Source: Mycolicibacterium gilvum (GTDB taxonomy: Bacteria > Actinomycetota > Actinomycetes > Mycobacteriales > Mycobacteriaceae). From it: a DNA stretch of 64,000 bases. The stretch's first letter is position 1; each line of letters begins with the position of its first letter. Below are positions 17,887 through 26,870 of the stretch, piece after piece. Below the pieces are notes generated by a model, which was not told where the DNA came from, ran no database searches, and saw nothing but the letters and a program-made list of their open reading frames with translations. Location: positions 682,001-746,000 of the forward strand of contig NZ_UGQM01000001.1 of the NCBI RefSeq assembly GCF_900454025.1, read 5' to 3'. The translations under genes were made by a program, and so were the position numbers.

Positions 17887-18129
17887 CTATTGGATTCCGA
17901 TCAAGGGTTGGTCGGTCCGGTCTGCATCGTAGAACGCGGCTTCGAACTCGGCAGGTGGGATATCGCCGAGGTAGCTGTGCAGTCGGCTGGTGTTGTGCCA
18001 GTAGACCCAGCTGAGGGTGGCGAGTTCGACGTCTTCGACGGTCTTCCACGGCCCGCTGCGAGCCGGCCCGTAGATCAGCTCGGCCTTGTAGTAGCCGTTC
18101 ACAGTCTCCGCCAGAGCGTTATCGAAACT
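17887..18129 (-). pseudogene. 3' part of the split IS3 orfB transposase
   Basis: The reading is [21 protein letters not shown], then KTVEDVELATLSWVYWHNTSRLHSYLGDIPPAEFEAAFY. This is the C-terminal end of an IS3-family DDE transposase including the catalytic Glu in NALAETVNG. It is separated from its 5' part (21538-22211) by the Tn554-like insertion; joining GTVGD to SFDNALAE restores the normal motif. Confidence 0.85.
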
Positions 18130-18178
18130 TTGACCGGCTAATCCGGGCTCATGGACTCGCGGTGTTGGGCGGAATGGT

Positions 18179-18478
18179 TCATCGTCGGGGTGGTTTGGTG
18201 AGCTTGCGGATTTGTTCTTCGTGGCGTTTGACTCCTGCGGCGAGTGCTTCGACGGCGGTGCGCAGGTGTGCGACTTCGGTGGCCAGGCCGGTCAGGGTGC
18301 GGGCGTCGGTTTGTCGGGTGCGGTGTTCGTCGACGATGGCGCGGAGCTGGTGGTCGCGGTAGAGCGTCGCGCGGCTGATCTGGGCGTGTTCGGCCACGGT
18401 GGTGAAGGTGATGGGTTGGCCTGAGGTGGCGAGTTCGGCGCAGACGCGCTCGACTCGGAGCAGGGCGGGTTCATTCAT
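18179..18478 (-). CDS. TnpC-like small transposition protein (DUF6262 type)
   Basis: 99 residues from ATG 18478. An HTH-like segment (TFTTVAEHAQISRATLYRDHQLRAIVDEHR, about residues 24-53) is followed by a coiled-coil stretch (LTGLATEVAHLRTAVEALAAGVKRHEEQIRKL). It overlaps the end of tnpB by ATGA. In Tn554-type elements the third protein influences orientation and efficiency of transposition. Confidence 0.7.
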   Translation of the reverse strand: MNEPALLRVERVCAELATSGQPITFTTVAEHAQISRATLYRDHQLRAIVDEHRTRQTDARTLTGLATEVAHLRTAVEALAAGVKRHEEQIRKLTKPPRR

Positions 18479-20406
18479 GCGGATGCCGATCCGGTGATGA
18501 GTGCGTCGAGTCGGGAGACGAGGTTGTGGTGGCGCTCTGCTTCGTCGATCCATCCTCGTTTTTCTGCGTCTGCTGCCAGATCTTGGGCGTCGATGCGTTG
18601 GGCGGCGAGGACGGCCAGGTGGGTGGAGTCGGTGTGAAAGCTTGGGCAGTGTTCGCAGATGTTGGCGTAGGGGCAGGATCCTTGCGCGGGTGCGCGTAGG
18701 CAGTATCCGCCGGCGAGGCGGGATTTGATGGCCGGTGTGTCCTTCCATCCGGTGCCGGTGATGTCGGTGATGGGCAGCCCGACTGCGGTTTTCGGCAGCG
18801 CTCCGATATGGCTCTTCGCCAGATCCAGGGCGCGTTCGTATTCGGTGCGTACGGTGTGGTCGAAGAGGTGGGCGTAGCGCAGGCTCATCTGGGTGGAGAC
18901 GTGGCCGAGTAATGCCATGAGTGCTTGCAGGGAGACTCCGGCGTTGATCAGCGCGGTGGCGTAGGTGTGTCGCAGTTGGTGCGGTGTGATGTGTCCCAGG
19001 CTGGCGGCCTGTGCTGCCCGGTTCAATTCTTCACGTACTGCGTTCTGGGAGAGTCGTTTTCCGTGGTGGGTGAACAGGAAGTCGGCTGGGGCTCCGGTGC
19101 GGGGGTGGATCATCGGTCGGCCCGATGAGCGGGTTGTGGTGATCCGGTCCACGAGGGTGAGGACCTCGTCGTCGACGGGGATCATGCGTTCGGAGTTGAG
19201 CTTGCCGAGGGGAACTTTGAGCCAGGATCCTTGGCCGGGGATCTCGTGGATGCAGTCGAGTTCGAGGTCGAGCAGTTCACCGATGCGCAGTCCGCATGCT
19301 CGCTGCACCAGCAGTGCGTCAGCGGCCAGTCGGTAGGGTGATTTTGCCAGTGCGGCAGTGAGTTTGCGGTCGGAGTCGACGGGCAGGTATCGGGGCAGGC
19401 AGCGGGGTGGCCGTGGCAGGTCGGTGCGGAAGATCAGGCGCCGCGGTGGCGCGTCGTCCCATCCCCATTCGGTGATCTCGGCTAGGAAGTTTCCCACCGC
19501 GTGGATGCGTCTGATCCGGTCTGCGACGGTGATCGGCTCACCGGTGACGCTGTTGGTGGCTGTGGTCAGCGAGGTGATGAACGGTTCGATGTGCCTGCGG
19601 CGGTCCAGTTGGTTCAGGGAGGTCAAGCTGGGGTCGGCGGCGGCGAGGTACCGGCCGAAATGGGCCAATCGGGTGGCCAGGGAACTGACCGTTTTGGGCA
19701 CGCAGGTGGCGTATTTGCGGTTCAGGTAGGCCACGAACGCCGGTCGCAGCGCGACAGGAACGTCGACCATCCGCTGCTCGAGGGTCAACGCAGTGACCGC
19801 CGGCCGTGCCTGTGTATCAAGAATGCCGAGGTGGAACAGAATCTGGCGGGCACTGTGGGTGGTGCTGCGATAGTGCTTGGCGCCGCGTCCGGTACGTTCT
19901 TGGCGAACATGGCAGGCGTGCAGCAACTCCTGCAGGTCGCTTTCCCGCAGGCCGGTCAAGGGGCGGCCGGTCTGGATCAGCAGCCGGGCGATGATCTGCG
20001 AGCCGATGGCCGAGGCGACCCGTTCGGTGAAACCCAGTTCCAGTGCTGCGCTGATGAACTGATCGAGGTCGGGTTGCAGGCAACTGTCGGTCAGCTCATG
20101 CCACAGACTCGACAGCTTGCGGTGAACGAGGTAGTCGTAGCCCGGTTGCAACCGTCGGCTGACCATCAAGAAGGTGACGAATGGGCGTGTCGAGCAGTTC
20201 GCCGCCAGCTGCTCATCGAGTGGGATGTCGGCCCATGACTGGACTCGGGGCCAGCGCCGCAGGAACGATCGGGCGGCCTGGGCGTAGGCGGTGTTGCCGC
20301 GGTCCCGGCGTTGTAGGTGCACCAGGTAGGCGGCGTAGATCTGCGCCGGTGTTTCAGGTGTGGGAGCGTAATCGTGTTCGGGCAGCATCGTATTCCGCCT
20401 TGACAT
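18475..20406 (-). CDS. TnpB-like tyrosine recombinase
   Basis: 643 residues. The N-terminal core-binding half is followed by a catalytic domain with RACGLRIGELLDL (first Arg), HITPHQLRHTYATALINAG (His-x-x-Arg), LLGHVSTQMSLRYAHL (His and nucleophile Tyr), and a Cys-rich tail (CLRAPAQGSCPYANICEHC) typical of TnpB. The start is uncertain between 20406 and ATG 20388; both overlap the end of tnpA, suggesting coupled translation. It works with TnpA to cut and join the transposon ends. Confidence 0.82.
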   Translation of the reverse strand: MSRRNTMLPEHDYAPTPETPAQIYAAYLVHLQRRDRGNTAYAQAARSFLRRWPRVQSWADIPLDEQLAANCSTRPFVTFLMVSRRLQPGYDYLVHRKLSSLWHELTDSCLQPDLDQFISAALELGFTERVASAIGSQIIARLLIQTGRPLTGLRESDLQELLHACHVRQERTGRGAKHYRSTTHSARQILFHLGILDTQARPAVTALTLEQRMVDVPVALRPAFVAYLNRKYATCVPKTVSSLATRLAHFGRYLAAADPSLTSLNQLDRRRHIEPFITSLTTATNSVTGEPITVADRIRRIHAVGNFLAEITEWGWDDAPPRRLIFRTDLPRPPRCLPRYLPVDSDRKLTAALAKSPYRLAADALLVQRACGLRIGELLDLELDCIHEIPGQGSWLKVPLGKLNSERMIPVDDEVLTLVDRITTTRSSGRPMIHPRTGAPADFLFTHHGKRLSQNAVREELNRAAQAASLGHITPHQLRHTYATALINAGVSLQALMALLGHVSTQMSLRYAHLFDHTVRTEYERALDLAKSHIGALPKTAVGLPITDITGTGWKDTPAIKSRLAGGYCLRAPAQGSCPYANICEHCPSFHTDSTHLAVLAAQRIDAQDLAADAEKRGWIDEAERHHNLVSRLDALITGSASA

Positions 20407-21436
20407 GGGTGGGTGCCAGATGGATGTAGCGGGCTGTGGTGTCGATGTGGGCGTGTCCGAGCAGTGCCTGCATCACCGCTAGATCCACACCGGCCTCGGC
20501 CATCGCGGTGCCGAAGGTATGACGTAACGCATGCGGGTGACCGGCGAGCACTCCGGACTTGATCCGGTGATACCGGAAGATGGTGCGCAGTCCGGCCGCG
20601 GTCAACGGCTGACCCCGGTGGGGGCCTTTGGCGACCAGGAAAAGGCGGTTGCTGTCCGATTCGGGTCGCTCGACGAGAAGATACGTTTGGATCAGCCCTG
20701 CGACCTCCACATCGAGGGGCACGCGGCGTTCCTTGGCGCCTTTGCCCATCACCTTCACCCAGCGGGCTCCGATATCGACGTCAGTCACGTCGAGGGTGAG
20801 CAGTTCCCCGGATCTCAACCCGGACAACAACATCAGCCCGGCCAGCGCTCGGTCACGCCAGGTTCGCAGGCTCGATAACAGCTCGGCGGTCTCGCGGCGA
20901 TTCAAAGCCCGCGGAAGCCGCCGCGGTTCACGCAGGCGCAGCGCCGATCGGCGTTTCGGCCTCACCAGATGTCCGAGCAGGCCGTTGCGTTCCTCGGCGC
21001 TGACCCGCCGCGCTTCGCGGCCGCTGGGGATTGGGGTACGCAGTCCGGGGTCACGCAGCTCCCGGAAGGTGAACAGCCCCGTCAACGCGGCAAGCCGGTG
21101 ATTGATGGTGGTCGACGAGTAACGGTCGAGACGCGTGCCGGTCATCGACACCACGTTGGTGGGGCGTCCCGCGATCGGAGTCTGCCTGCAGTGCCGCATG
21201 AAGTCGAGCACGGTCTCGGTGGTCACTGAACTCAACTCGACGTCGACGCTGCCGAGCCACCGGCAGAATGCCAACAGGTCATAGCCGTAGGCCCGCAGCG
21301 TGCGAGGAGAGTAATTCCGGTCGGCCAGATACCTGAGGTATTCGTTGACCAACGCATACTTCCCGCAACCCGGACCGGACAACACCCAGGCGACATCGGT
21401 GCCTGCTTGCAGACGCAGCTGATGCTGAATCGTCAT
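20354..21436 (-). CDS. TnpA-like tyrosine recombinase
   Basis: 360 residues from ATG 21436 (an upstream start at 21472 is possible). A SAM-like core-binding domain (YLRYLADRNYSPRTLRAYGYDLLAFCRWL) precedes the catalytic domain with LLSGLRSGELLTLDV, HPHALRHTFGTAMAEAG, LLGHAHIDTTARYIHL, supplying the R-H-R-H-Y set. Length matches the first gene of Tn554. It is the upstream gene of the three-gene unit. Confidence 0.85.
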   Translation of the reverse strand: MTIQHQLRLQAGTDVAWVLSGPGCGKYALVNEYLRYLADRNYSPRTLRAYGYDLLAFCRWLGSVDVELSSVTTETVLDFMRHCRQTPIAGRPTNVVSMTGTRLDRYSSTTINHRLAALTGLFTFRELRDPGLRTPIPSGREARRVSAEERNGLLGHLVRPKRRSALRLREPRRLPRALNRRETAELLSSLRTWRDRALAGLMLLSGLRSGELLTLDVTDVDIGARWVKVMGKGAKERRVPLDVEVAGLIQTYLLVERPESDSNRLFLVAKGPHRGQPLTAAGLRTIFRYHRIKSGVLAGHPHALRHTFGTAMAEAGVDLAVMQALLGHAHIDTTARYIHLAPTHVKAEYDAARTRLRSHT

Positions 21437-21537
21437 GAGACAAGTGCAACCCCGCCGGCCCCCACCGGTCAAGCATTTTCCTTGCTGGCGTGTCGTTTAC
21501 ATGCCAGTACCGTCCCCGATTAGCCGGTCAACAGGCA

Positions 21538-22211
21538 ATCCCCAACGGTCCCGATTGACGGGACTGCGCCGATCTCAGCGAGCCTTTCCCCATAGCGAAT
21601 GGATGTGAATTGCGACCCGGCATCGGAGTGACATCTCAAGCCCGGCAACGTATTTCCACGTGACCACCGCGCCATCTCCACCGCGTCGAGGACCATCGAG
21701 GTCCGCATATGGCTGGCCACCCGCCACCCCACGATCATCCGCGAATACGCATCGATGATGAAGCACACATACGCCACCCCCGCCCAGGTCGGCACGAATG
21801 TCAGATCGGTCACCCAGAGGTCGTTCGGGGCCGTCGCGGTGAAGTTCCGCTTCACCAAATCCGGGTGCCGCGCCGCCGCTGGATCAGGCTTGGTGGTGCG
21901 GACCCGTTTGCCGCGCCGGACTCCTTCGATGCCGGCCGCCCGCATCAACCGGGCCACCTGATCGCGGCCGACGTCGTAGCCGTCGCGGCGGGCGGTCTTC
22001 CAGAGCTTGCGGGCCCCGTAGACGCAGTAATTGTCTTTCCAGAGCTGACACAACGCCGGCCCCAGGACGGCGTCACGCAGGGCCCGCGCTGACGGGACCC
22101 GGGCTTTGGCGTCGTAGTAGGTGCTCAGGGCCACCTGCAGGCCTGCGCTGCGCAGAACCGTGCAGATGGGCTCGACCCCGAACTCCTCGCGATTGTCGTC
22201 GATGAACTCGA
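21538..22211 (-). pseudogene. 5' part of the split IS3 orfB transposase
   Basis: The frame runs IVEFIDDNREEFGVEPICTVL, then VALSTYYDAKARVPSARA, the HTH-21 region, then the rve core with NDLWVTDLTFVPTWAGVAYV (first Asp) and CHSDAGSQFTS (second Asp), ending at GTVGD where the transposon begins. It overlaps the end of orfA in another frame, so the intact IS would have used frameshifting or reinitiation. Confidence 0.82.
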
Positions 22212-22556
22212 CTATTTCTTGTGTTGGCGGTCGAGCTCCGCCCCGAAGAAACTCGCTGCTCGTTTCAGAATCTCGTTGGCACGCTTGAGTTCTCGGATCT
22301 CCTGTTCGAGTTCCTGCACCTTCTTTGACTCCGAGGTGCTCACCCCAGGAGCCAGGCCTTCGTCGATGTCGGCCTGGCGGACCCAGGTGCGCACCGATTC
22401 CACGCCGTAGCCGAGTTGGCGAGCGACGCGCTGCACCGTGCCCTGCTCGGTGCCCAGCTCAGCCCGCAAGGTGCGGACCATCCGCACCGCGGCGGCCTTC
22501 TCCTCAGTGCTGTACCTGCGTGTCGTCGGCTTCCCGGGCGACTGTTCCTTCGGCAT
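22212..22556 (-). CDS. IS3-family OrfA (HTH protein)
   Basis: 114 residues. RRYSTEEKAAAVRMVRTLR opens a transposase_8-type HTH (ARQLGYGVESVRTWVRQADIDEG), followed by a leucine-zipper stretch (KVQELEQEIRELKRANEILKRAASFF). It binds the IS ends and is normally fused to OrfB by frameshifting. The partner is broken here, so the element cannot move by itself. Confidence 0.85.
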   Translation of the reverse strand: MPKEQSPGKPTTRRYSTEEKAAAVRMVRTLRAELGTEQGTVQRVARQLGYGVESVRTWVRQADIDEGLAPGVSTSESKKVQELEQEIRELKRANEILKRAASFFGAELDRQHKK

Positions 22557-22610
22557 ACCTGCATCCTCGTTTCCAAGGTCAGGAGCCTCCAGGATTTCCA
22601 GGGCGTTTCA

Positions 22611-22778
22611 GCCCTCAAGGCTTTCGTCGGCGGGGAGCTCTTTGAGGACAACCGCGGTGGGTACGCCGGCCGAGTGCAAAGTGTGCACCAGCTTCGCCAC
22701 TGATTCGTCCGCCCGGACCGCGCCGGCATCGATGATGACCGCGTGTAAGCCGCTGGCAAAGCGATTCTCATGATCCAT
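22611..22778 (-). pseudogene. 5' fragment of the HAD-GH65 fusion gene
   Basis: ATG 22778 with AGGTGGG upstream starts MDHENRFASGLHAVIIDAGA; the frame continues VAKLVHTLHSAGVPTAVVLKEL and reaches the IS3 end at GAG GGC. Removing the IS and one copy of the 3-bp duplication joins it in frame to GSDGPPVLRSNN of the GH65 remainder. The HAD motif that should read DxDG is IIDAGAV, so the nucleophile pair is already degenerate. Confidence 0.8.
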
Positions 22779-22975
22779 TGCGCCCACCTATGTGTCGTGT
22801 GACTACGGCCGAGCCGGCGTTACCGCGAGGAAGACGGTGCATACGTCGATAGGGAGGAACTCTCAATCCGGCTTCCAAGAAGTCACGCGCTGCTGCTGAT
22901 GGGGGCAGCCGTCGCGATGGTCTGTGAGTTGTCAGCCAACTGACGACTGGTGTCGCCCAGCCCGTCTTTGGTTAG

Positions 22976-22992
22976 TACTATCTTCGATAGTA
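22976..22992. promoter_or_regulatory. TACTA-N7-TAGTA dyad (putative operator, site C)
   Basis: The sequence reads TACTATC TTC GATAGTA, a perfect 7-bp-arm palindrome. It lies 23 bases before the earliest start of the DMT transporter, a good position for an operator of the transporter-phosphoketolase pair. Confidence 0.6.
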
Positions 22993-23014
22993 GGAGATCT
23001 TCTCGGCGCCCGAC

Positions 23015-23986
23015 GTGTCAACTGCGCGTTATTCGCACGCAGTGGAAGGCGAGCCTGTGAGCGATGTCGGCCGCGGTGGTGTCTCGAAGGGAGGGGTGCG
23101 GCCGTGGCGGATGGTGGTGATCGCCATAGCGTGGGGCTCCTGCTTCCCGTTGCTGGACTGGGGTCTCGACGGTGTATCGACGCTGTGGTTCGTCACCTGG
23201 CGCGCCATCGTGGCCGGGTTGGTGTTGTGGGCCCTAGGTGCAGCGGTCAACTGGACTCCTGGGGCGCCATCGCCGCAGATGAGGCTGGGTACGTGGGCGT
23301 TGATCGGCGTACTGGCACTGATGAATGTCACGGTGTCGTTTGCGGCGATGGCCGCCAGCTCCACCGGCATCGCCACAGGTATGGCCACGGTGCTGGCGAA
23401 TTCACAGGCGCTCCTGGTGGTATTGCCGGCGTGGGCGCTGTTCGGCGAGCGGCCCCGAACCGCCGAAATCGCCGCGGTGGTGTTCGGGGTGGGAGGCCTG
23501 CTTCTCATTGCGGTGCCCTCGGGCGGTGGCCGGGGTTACGGGTTGGCGCTGCTGGCGGCGGTAGGGGTCACGGCGGGTGCTCTGCTGGCTCGCCGGCTGG
23601 CCGACGTCGATGTGCTGAAGTTGGGTTACAGGCAGTTTCTGGTCGGCGGTGCCGCTCTGGCCGTCCTCGCAGCAGTGATCGATGGGCCACCGACCGTGGG
23701 AATGTCGGCGCACAGCTGGGTGGCGTTGTTTGTGCTGGCTGTTGGGGGCACCGCGCTGCCCTACCTGTTGTGGTTTGTCGAGCTGCGGCGCGCGTCGATC
23801 ACTGCGGTGACGTCGTGGACGTTGCTGGTGCCTGTGGTGGGTTTGGCGCTGGGCGTCGTCGTGGTCGGCGAAAGGCTGGCTTTGGCCGAACTGCTGGGTG
23901 CAGCAACCGTGGTCACCGCCCTGGCGATCGTCGCCGTTGCCGGGCGCATCACGACCCGGCCGCAGCACATCAGGGGTGATGGCTGA
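23015..23986 (+). CDS. EamA/DMT-family transporter
   Basis: 323 residues with ten predicted membrane helices arranged as two EamA repeats; short motifs include AIAWGSCFPLLDWGL, SSTGIATGMATVLANSQALLVVLPAWALFGER and the second-repeat VGGTALPYLLWFVELRRASIT. GTG 23015 is the longest start; GTG 23057, with GGAAGGCGAG just upstream, would give 309 residues and may be the true one. It probably exports or imports a small metabolite; the substrate is not readable. A phosphoketolase follows 57 bases downstream on the same strand. Confidence 0.8.
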   Translation: MSTARYSHAVEGEPVSDVGRGGVSKGGVRPWRMVVIAIAWGSCFPLLDWGLDGVSTLWFVTWRAIVAGLVLWALGAAVNWTPGAPSPQMRLGTWALIGVLALMNVTVSFAAMAASSTGIATGMATVLANSQALLVVLPAWALFGERPRTAEIAAVVFGVGGLLLIAVPSGGGRGYGLALLAAVGVTAGALLARRLADVDVLKLGYRQFLVGGAALAVLAAVIDGPPTVGMSAHSWVALFVLAVGGTALPYLLWFVELRRASITAVTSWTLLVPVVGLALGVVVVGERLALAELLGAATVVTALAIVAVAGRITTRPQHIRGDG

Positions 23987-24042
23987 GCCGACATCGCAAA
24001 CAACCTCAGACTTGATCATGGCAACGAAGAAAGGCACGGTAG

Positions 24043-26493
24043 ATGGCGCAGTTAGCGAGTATGGGAGGGGACACGTCGGCCGACGACGTGGACACGAGCA
24101 CCGGGGAATCCATCGCACCGCAGCCTTACACCCTGGGGGATGCTGGCGGGCCGCTGAGTCGCGATGAGCTGAACCTTGTCGATGCCTGGTGGCGCGCGGC
24201 GAACTACCTGTCGGTCGGGCAGATCTATCTGTTGGACAACCCTCTGGCGCGTGAGCCGCTGCAGCCCGAACACATCAAGCCACGTCTGCTCGGCCACTTC
24301 GGCACCGTACCCGGGCTGAACTTGGTGTGGGCACACGCCAATAGACAGATCATTCGCCGCGAGCTGAGCGCCTTGTTTGTTGCCGGGCCCGGGCATGGTG
24401 GACCGGGCCCCAACGCGTGCGCCTGGTTGGAAGGCACCTATTCCGAGCTTTACAGCCACATCCCGCAGGATCTCGCCGGGATGAAGGCGTTCTTCACCCA
24501 ATTCTCTTATCCAGGGGGTGTTCCGAGCCATTGCGCGCCGGAGACGCCGGGTTCGATCCACGAGGGCGGTGAGTTGGGTTATTCGTTGTTCCATGCGTTC
24601 GGGGCAGCGCTGGATAATCCTGACTTGACGGTCTTTTGCGTCGTCGGTGATGGTGAAGCCGAAACCGCGCCGCTGGCGACCAGTTGGCACGCGCACACAT
24701 TCTTGAATCCGGTCCGCGACGGCACGGTAATACCGATTCTCGCGCTGAACGAGTACAAAATCGCCAACCCCACCATCTTCGCCCGTATGCCCGAATCTCG
24801 CCTGTTGGAATTGTTGCGCGGATACGGCTATGACCCGCATGTGGTCAGCGGTGATGACCCCGCGACCGTGCATCAAGCGATGGCCGCCGCTCTGGATGCC
24901 TGTCTTAACCAGGTCGAACAGATCAAGAAGTCGGCCCGGTTGAATACCGACCGGCGCTGGCCCATGATTGTGTTACGCACGCCGAAGGGCTGGACATGTC
25001 CGCCCATCGTCGACGGGCAGCAGGTCGAGGGTACGTTTCGTTCCCACCAGGTGCCCCTGCCCGCCGCGCGGACCGATACGCGACACCGCGAGGTCCTCCA
25101 AGAGTGGTTGCAGTCCTACCGTCCGGAGGACCTTTTCGACGAAGCTGGGCGACCGGTGGCCGCGCTGTCGAAGCTGGTGCCTGACGGCGATCGACGAATG
25201 AGCGCCAACCCGGTGAGCAACGGCGGAACCCAGTTGCGCGATCTGCGGCTGCCCGACTGGCGCGAGTACAGTGTCGAGGTTTCGGCTCCGGGGGCCACCT
25301 CGCACGCGGCCACCCGGGTGTTGGGCCGGTGGCTTCGCGATGTGACCGACTGGAATCGGACGAATTTTTTGACCTTCGCGCCTGATGAACTTGCCAGCAA
25401 CCGGCTGCAGGACATTCTGGAGGTCACCGGCCGCAAATGGCAGGCCGACATCGGCGAGTTCGACGAAGGGCTCGATCCGCACGGCCGAGTGATCGAAGTG
25501 CTGTCCGAACACATGTGCCAAGGGCTGCTGGAAGGGTACCTGCTGACCGGCCGACACGGCGTCTTCACCTGTTATGAGGCGTTCATCCACATCGTCGACT
25601 CCATGTACAACCAGCACGCCAAGTGGCTGCAAGCCAGCATGGCGGTGCGCTGGCGCCGCCCCATCGCCAGCCTCAACTACCTCCTGTCATCACATGTCTG
25701 GCGGCAGGACCACAACGGTTTCACCCACCAGGACCCAGGCTTCCTGGACGTGGTGATGAACAAAAGACCCGAGATCGTGCGGGTTTACCTGCCCCCGGAT
25801 ACCAACACCTTGCTCTCGACCTATGACCACTGCCTGCGCTCGCGGCACTACGTCAACGTGGTGGTCGCGGGCAAACAACCACAAGCCGATTGGCTGTCGG
25901 CGACCGATGCGGCCCTGCACTGCGCGCGTGGGGTGGGAACCTGGCCCTGGGCCGGCAACAACGATGTTGTGGGAACCGTGCCCGATGTCGTACTGGCATG
26001 CGCTGGTGACATCCCAACACTGGAAACCCTTGCCGCTGCATCGATTTTGCGGGATCGCCTCCCAGCCTTACGGGTTCGTGTGGTCAATGTGGTGGACCTG
26101 ATGCGACTGCTGCCCGAAGACAAACATCCCCACGGGCTGCCCGATTACGAATTTGACAGTCTGTTCACCGAAAGCAGTCCGGTGATCTTCGCCTTCCACG
26201 GCTATCCGTGGCTGGTGCACCGGCTCACCTACAACCGAACCAACCACAAGAACCTCCATGTACGCGGATACAAGGAAAGAGGCACCACCACAACACCCTT
26301 CGACATGGTGATGCTCAACGACCTGGACCGGTACCACCTGGTCATCGATGTCATCGACCGTGTTTGCGCACTAGGCACCCGGGCCGCCGGGCTGCGTCAG
26401 GAAATGGTCGATGCCCGTCTTCGGGCGAGGGCCTGGACCCGACATTACGGCGCCGACATTCCCGAAGTCGCCGAATGGACCTGGCCGGGGTAA
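24043..26493 (+). CDS. Phosphoketolase
   Basis: 816 residues, full length for the family. Thiamine-diphosphate enzyme motifs are in order: GPGHGGPGPNA (about residue 125), SIHEGGELGYSLFHAFGAA, VVGDGEAETAPLATSWH, LNEYKIANPTI, and the C-terminal LLTGRHGVFTCYEAFIHIVDSM, WRQDHNGFTHQDPG and PDTNTLLSTYDHCLRS. It splits xylulose 5-phosphate (and possibly fructose 6-phosphate) with phosphate to acetyl phosphate plus glyceraldehyde 3-phosphate or erythrose 4-phosphate. The product fits an onward step by the GAPDH encoded at 12521. Confidence 0.93.
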   Translation: MAQLASMGGDTSADDVDTSTGESIAPQPYTLGDAGGPLSRDELNLVDAWWRAANYLSVGQIYLLDNPLAREPLQPEHIKPRLLGHFGTVPGLNLVWAHANRQIIRRELSALFVAGPGHGGPGPNACAWLEGTYSELYSHIPQDLAGMKAFFTQFSYPGGVPSHCAPETPGSIHEGGELGYSLFHAFGAALDNPDLTVFCVVGDGEAETAPLATSWHAHTFLNPVRDGTVIPILALNEYKIANPTIFARMPESRLLELLRGYGYDPHVVSGDDPATVHQAMAAALDACLNQVEQIKKSARLNTDRRWPMIVLRTPKGWTCPPIVDGQQVEGTFRSHQVPLPAARTDTRHREVLQEWLQSYRPEDLFDEAGRPVAALSKLVPDGDRRMSANPVSNGGTQLRDLRLPDWREYSVEVSAPGATSHAATRVLGRWLRDVTDWNRTNFLTFAPDELASNRLQDILEVTGRKWQADIGEFDEGLDPHGRVIEVLSEHMCQGLLEGYLLTGRHGVFTCYEAFIHIVDSMYNQHAKWLQASMAVRWRRPIASLNYLLSSHVWRQDHNGFTHQDPGFLDVVMNKRPEIVRVYLPPDTNTLLSTYDHCLRSRHYVNVVVAGKQPQADWLSATDAALHCARGVGTWPWAGNNDVVGTVPDVVLACAGDIPTLETLAAASILRDRLPALRVRVVNVVDLMRLLPEDKHPHGLPDYEFDSLFTESSPVIFAFHGYPWLVHRLTYNRTNHKNLHVRGYKERGTTTTPFDMVMLNDLDRYHLVIDVIDRVCALGTRAAGLRQEMVDARLRARAWTRHYGADIPEVAEWTWPG

Positions 26494-26870
26494 GTGGTTG
26501 GGAACACCCGTCGGTGGGCCGGGGCCACACTCACCTAAAGCCGGGCATCACGTGGCTGTAACGGCGCGGCGTTGGTAGCTGTCGCGTAGACGTGGTGGCT
26601 ATGGGCAACCTGAGGGTGAACGTGGCGCCGGCGCCTGGACCTTGGCTGGTTGCGGGGGTAAGTCTCCTGGGGTGGTGGGATTTCGAGGCTGAGACCGAAT
26701 GGGCTCGGACGCTATCAAGCTTTTGCGCCGTGGTACCCCGTGGTGTGCCGATTGCGCATGAAATGCACCCGGCAGCGCTGCCATGATGAGTCGGTAACTG
26801 TTGGGCCACAGCGGTTTTCAGTCCGGCGTAGCATTGCAGATGACCAGATGCATCCCGGCCAGGCCGCGGG
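26494..26870. other. Intergenic; IS256 relic at its right end
   Basis: Positions 26494-26815 show no gene. From about 26820 the minus strand encodes GLAGMHLVICNATPD and a stop; this is the continuation, across the IS256 copy, of the transposase relic at 28297-28690. Confidence 0.5.

Larger units (their letters stand above)
18130..21531 (-). mobile_element. Tn554-like transposon with three transposition genes
   Basis: The ends carry a perfect 14-bp inverted repeat: TTGACCGGCTAATC at 18130-18143 and GATTAGCCGGTCAA at 21518-21531. It contains tnpA, tnpB and tnpC homologues in overlapping order on the minus strand, as in Tn554. No target duplication is seen, and the six bases beside each end differ (AAACTT side, CAGGCA side), as expected for Tn554-type insertion. 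It carries no passenger gene. Confidence 0.82.
17856..22610 (-). mobile_element. IS3-family element carrying an inserted Tn554-like transposon
   Basis: The left end at 17856 reads TGAGACGCCCTGG and the reverse complement of the right end (22610 inward) reads TGAAACGCCCTGG; both share GGAGGCTC further in. The flanks carry a 3-bp duplication, GCC, at 17853-17855 and 22611-22613. Without the inserted element (18130-21537) the IS would be about 1.35 kb with orfA and orfB on the minus strand. Confidence 0.85.
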
